From: an uncultured Clostridia bacterium
GTDB lineage: Bacteria; Bacillota; Clostridia; Oscillospirales; Acutalibacteraceae
Direction of reading: 5' to 3'
Length of the DNA: 64,000 nt
NCBI GenBank assembly: GCA_944384835.1
Contig: CALWUU010000023.1
Span: forward strand, 1 to 64,000
The first letter of the stretch is position 1. Each line of letters starts with the position of its first letter. A program made the position numbers and the translations under genes. A model generated the notes under the pieces. The model had not been told where the DNA came from. It was given only the letters and a program-made list of their open reading frames with translations, and made no database searches. Shown one piece after another: positions 63,437-64,000 of this stretch.

Positions 63437-64000
63437 TCAATTACCGCCAAAGATACTATATATCCACATAGGAAAAATTTCTGTAATACTCATTCTAATC
63501 CAAATCGTACCCAGCCAAGCGTTCATTGGTGCAGTGCCAATACAATCGGCTTTGATAGATACTTTGTGTCCCTGAGATTTATCAAATAAAGTACAAATGC
63601 GCACACTCTCGGCATATTTCTATTTTCGGCGCCTGAGTATGTATTACCACAAGATTAAACCTGTATCAGGCATATCTGCCATCAAAACATCTGCATGTTT
63701 CAATGATACGGAATTATTCCGTAACACAGTTATGCTCCCTGATACCTGCACCCATTGATAACCGAAACCGTCATATATTCCGATTGACATGAAACCGCAA
63801 TTCCCCATGAAATCCACAGTAACTGGCAAAGGACTTTTCATGAAATACGCCAAAACCAAATGCTGACCTTGACAACCGCGGCTGATTGCTTGACCGAATT
63901 CTTGCAACATAGATGCAAGTTCTAATCCATAAAACAGCACTTTTCAATTGGACGGTTCCGGATTTGCACTCTCAATGTCAATGGAAACCAGTTCTTTGGT
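63437..64000 (-). pseudogene. Decayed beta-rich protein with three in-frame stops, cut by right edge
   Basis: One minus frame is coding-like from the window edge to 63437 but is broken by TGA (63946-63944), TAA (63646-63644) and TAG near 63622. Pieces read TKELVSIDIESANPEPSN; then FGQAISRGCQGQHLVLAYFM and GFGYQWVQVSGSITVLRNN; then YAESVRICTLFDKSQGHKVS and APMNAWLGTIWIRMSITEI to the last stop. No frameshift is needed to join them. The composition suggests beta-sandwich (carbohydrate-binding or surface/tail-like) domains, but I do not recognise a family. The longest intact piece (63644-63940) has no ribosome binding site. All three stops could arise from single C-to-T or G-to-A changes. The ftsH promoter probably lies within this region. 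Confidence 0.5.

Noticed and set aside
63644..63940. Independent 98-residue gene
   Set aside because: GTG start without ribosome binding site; coding character continues in the same frame on both sides across stop codons, so it is part of a decayed gene.
1..64000. CRISPR array, tRNA or rRNA genes, insertion sequence, prophage or defence island
   Set aside because: No spaced direct repeats, no cloverleaf with T-loop and CCA signals, no transposase or integrase frames were seen on reading both strands. The gene content is core metabolism, sporulation and information processing.

Overview
The window is a low-G+C (roughly 40 percent by eye) chromosomal segment of an endospore-forming Firmicute, most likely a member of the Clostridia near Ruminococcaceae/Oscillospiraceae. 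This is inferred from a GerA-type germinant receptor operon, spoIIR, bofA, a Cys-rich coat-like protein with a sigma-K-like promoter, AddAB instead of RecBCD, PcrA, ABC-F and ECF-type transport, and gene orders typical of Clostridia (topA-trmFO, plsX-rnc-smc-ftsY, nadD-yqeK-rsfS, secG-rnr, infC-rpmI-rplT). No tRNA, rRNA, CRISPR array, insertion sequence or prophage was recognised.

Layout. 0-4 kb: a Cys-rich probable spore-layer protein, then a convergent three-gene ABC importer of the TrpXYZ type. 4-13 kb: pcrA, a DUF1836 regulator, the gerKA-KB-KC germination operon, two small XRE repressors, and a DUF421-DUF4363 pair behind a sigma-G-like promoter. 13-17 kb: coenzyme A genes (coaBC, an ECF S component probably for pantothenate, coaX) with a frameshifted Vat-type acetyltransferase between them, then nrdR. 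17-25 kb: a TIM-barrel sugar isomerase/epimerase, an MBL-fold hydrolase, a helical protein of unknown role, an ABC-F ATPase, an HPr-like protein, mtaB, a GHL10-type glycosidase and a DUF1294 protein. 25.2-25.7 kb holds a candidate small RNA.

25.7-43.5 kb is one long, nearly gapless minus-strand housekeeping block (transcribed right to left): SpoU-family rRNA methyltransferase, dprA, topA, trmFO, plsX, rnc, a radical SAM protein, smc, ftsY, rdgB, yhbY, nadD, yqeK, rsfS, leuS. Upstream lie infC-rpmI-rplT with an attenuator-like leader, then addB-addA. 52-57 kb holds a cupin, spoIIR, a DUF2508-bofA pair, a decayed regulator, and secG and rnr. 57-63.4 kb carries a parE-parC topoisomerase pair and ftsH. 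The right edge (63.4-64 kb) reads as one decayed open frame broken by three stop codons.

The window is mostly ordinary core genome. The points most worth a second look are: an apparent AUU start codon for the radical SAM gene, overlapping the rnc stop codon, in the same window as the classic AUU start of infC; the infC leader with a competing antiterminator pairing; two previously hidden pseudogenes (a regulator of XRE type with an AbrB-like tail near 54 kb, and the three-stop frame at the right edge); a small-RNA candidate with a C-rich single-stranded stretch; and spore-type promoters in front of the Cys-rich gene and the DUF421 gene. Many genes use TTG or GTG starts, and several starts given here were moved to the codon that has a Shine-Dalgarno sequence.
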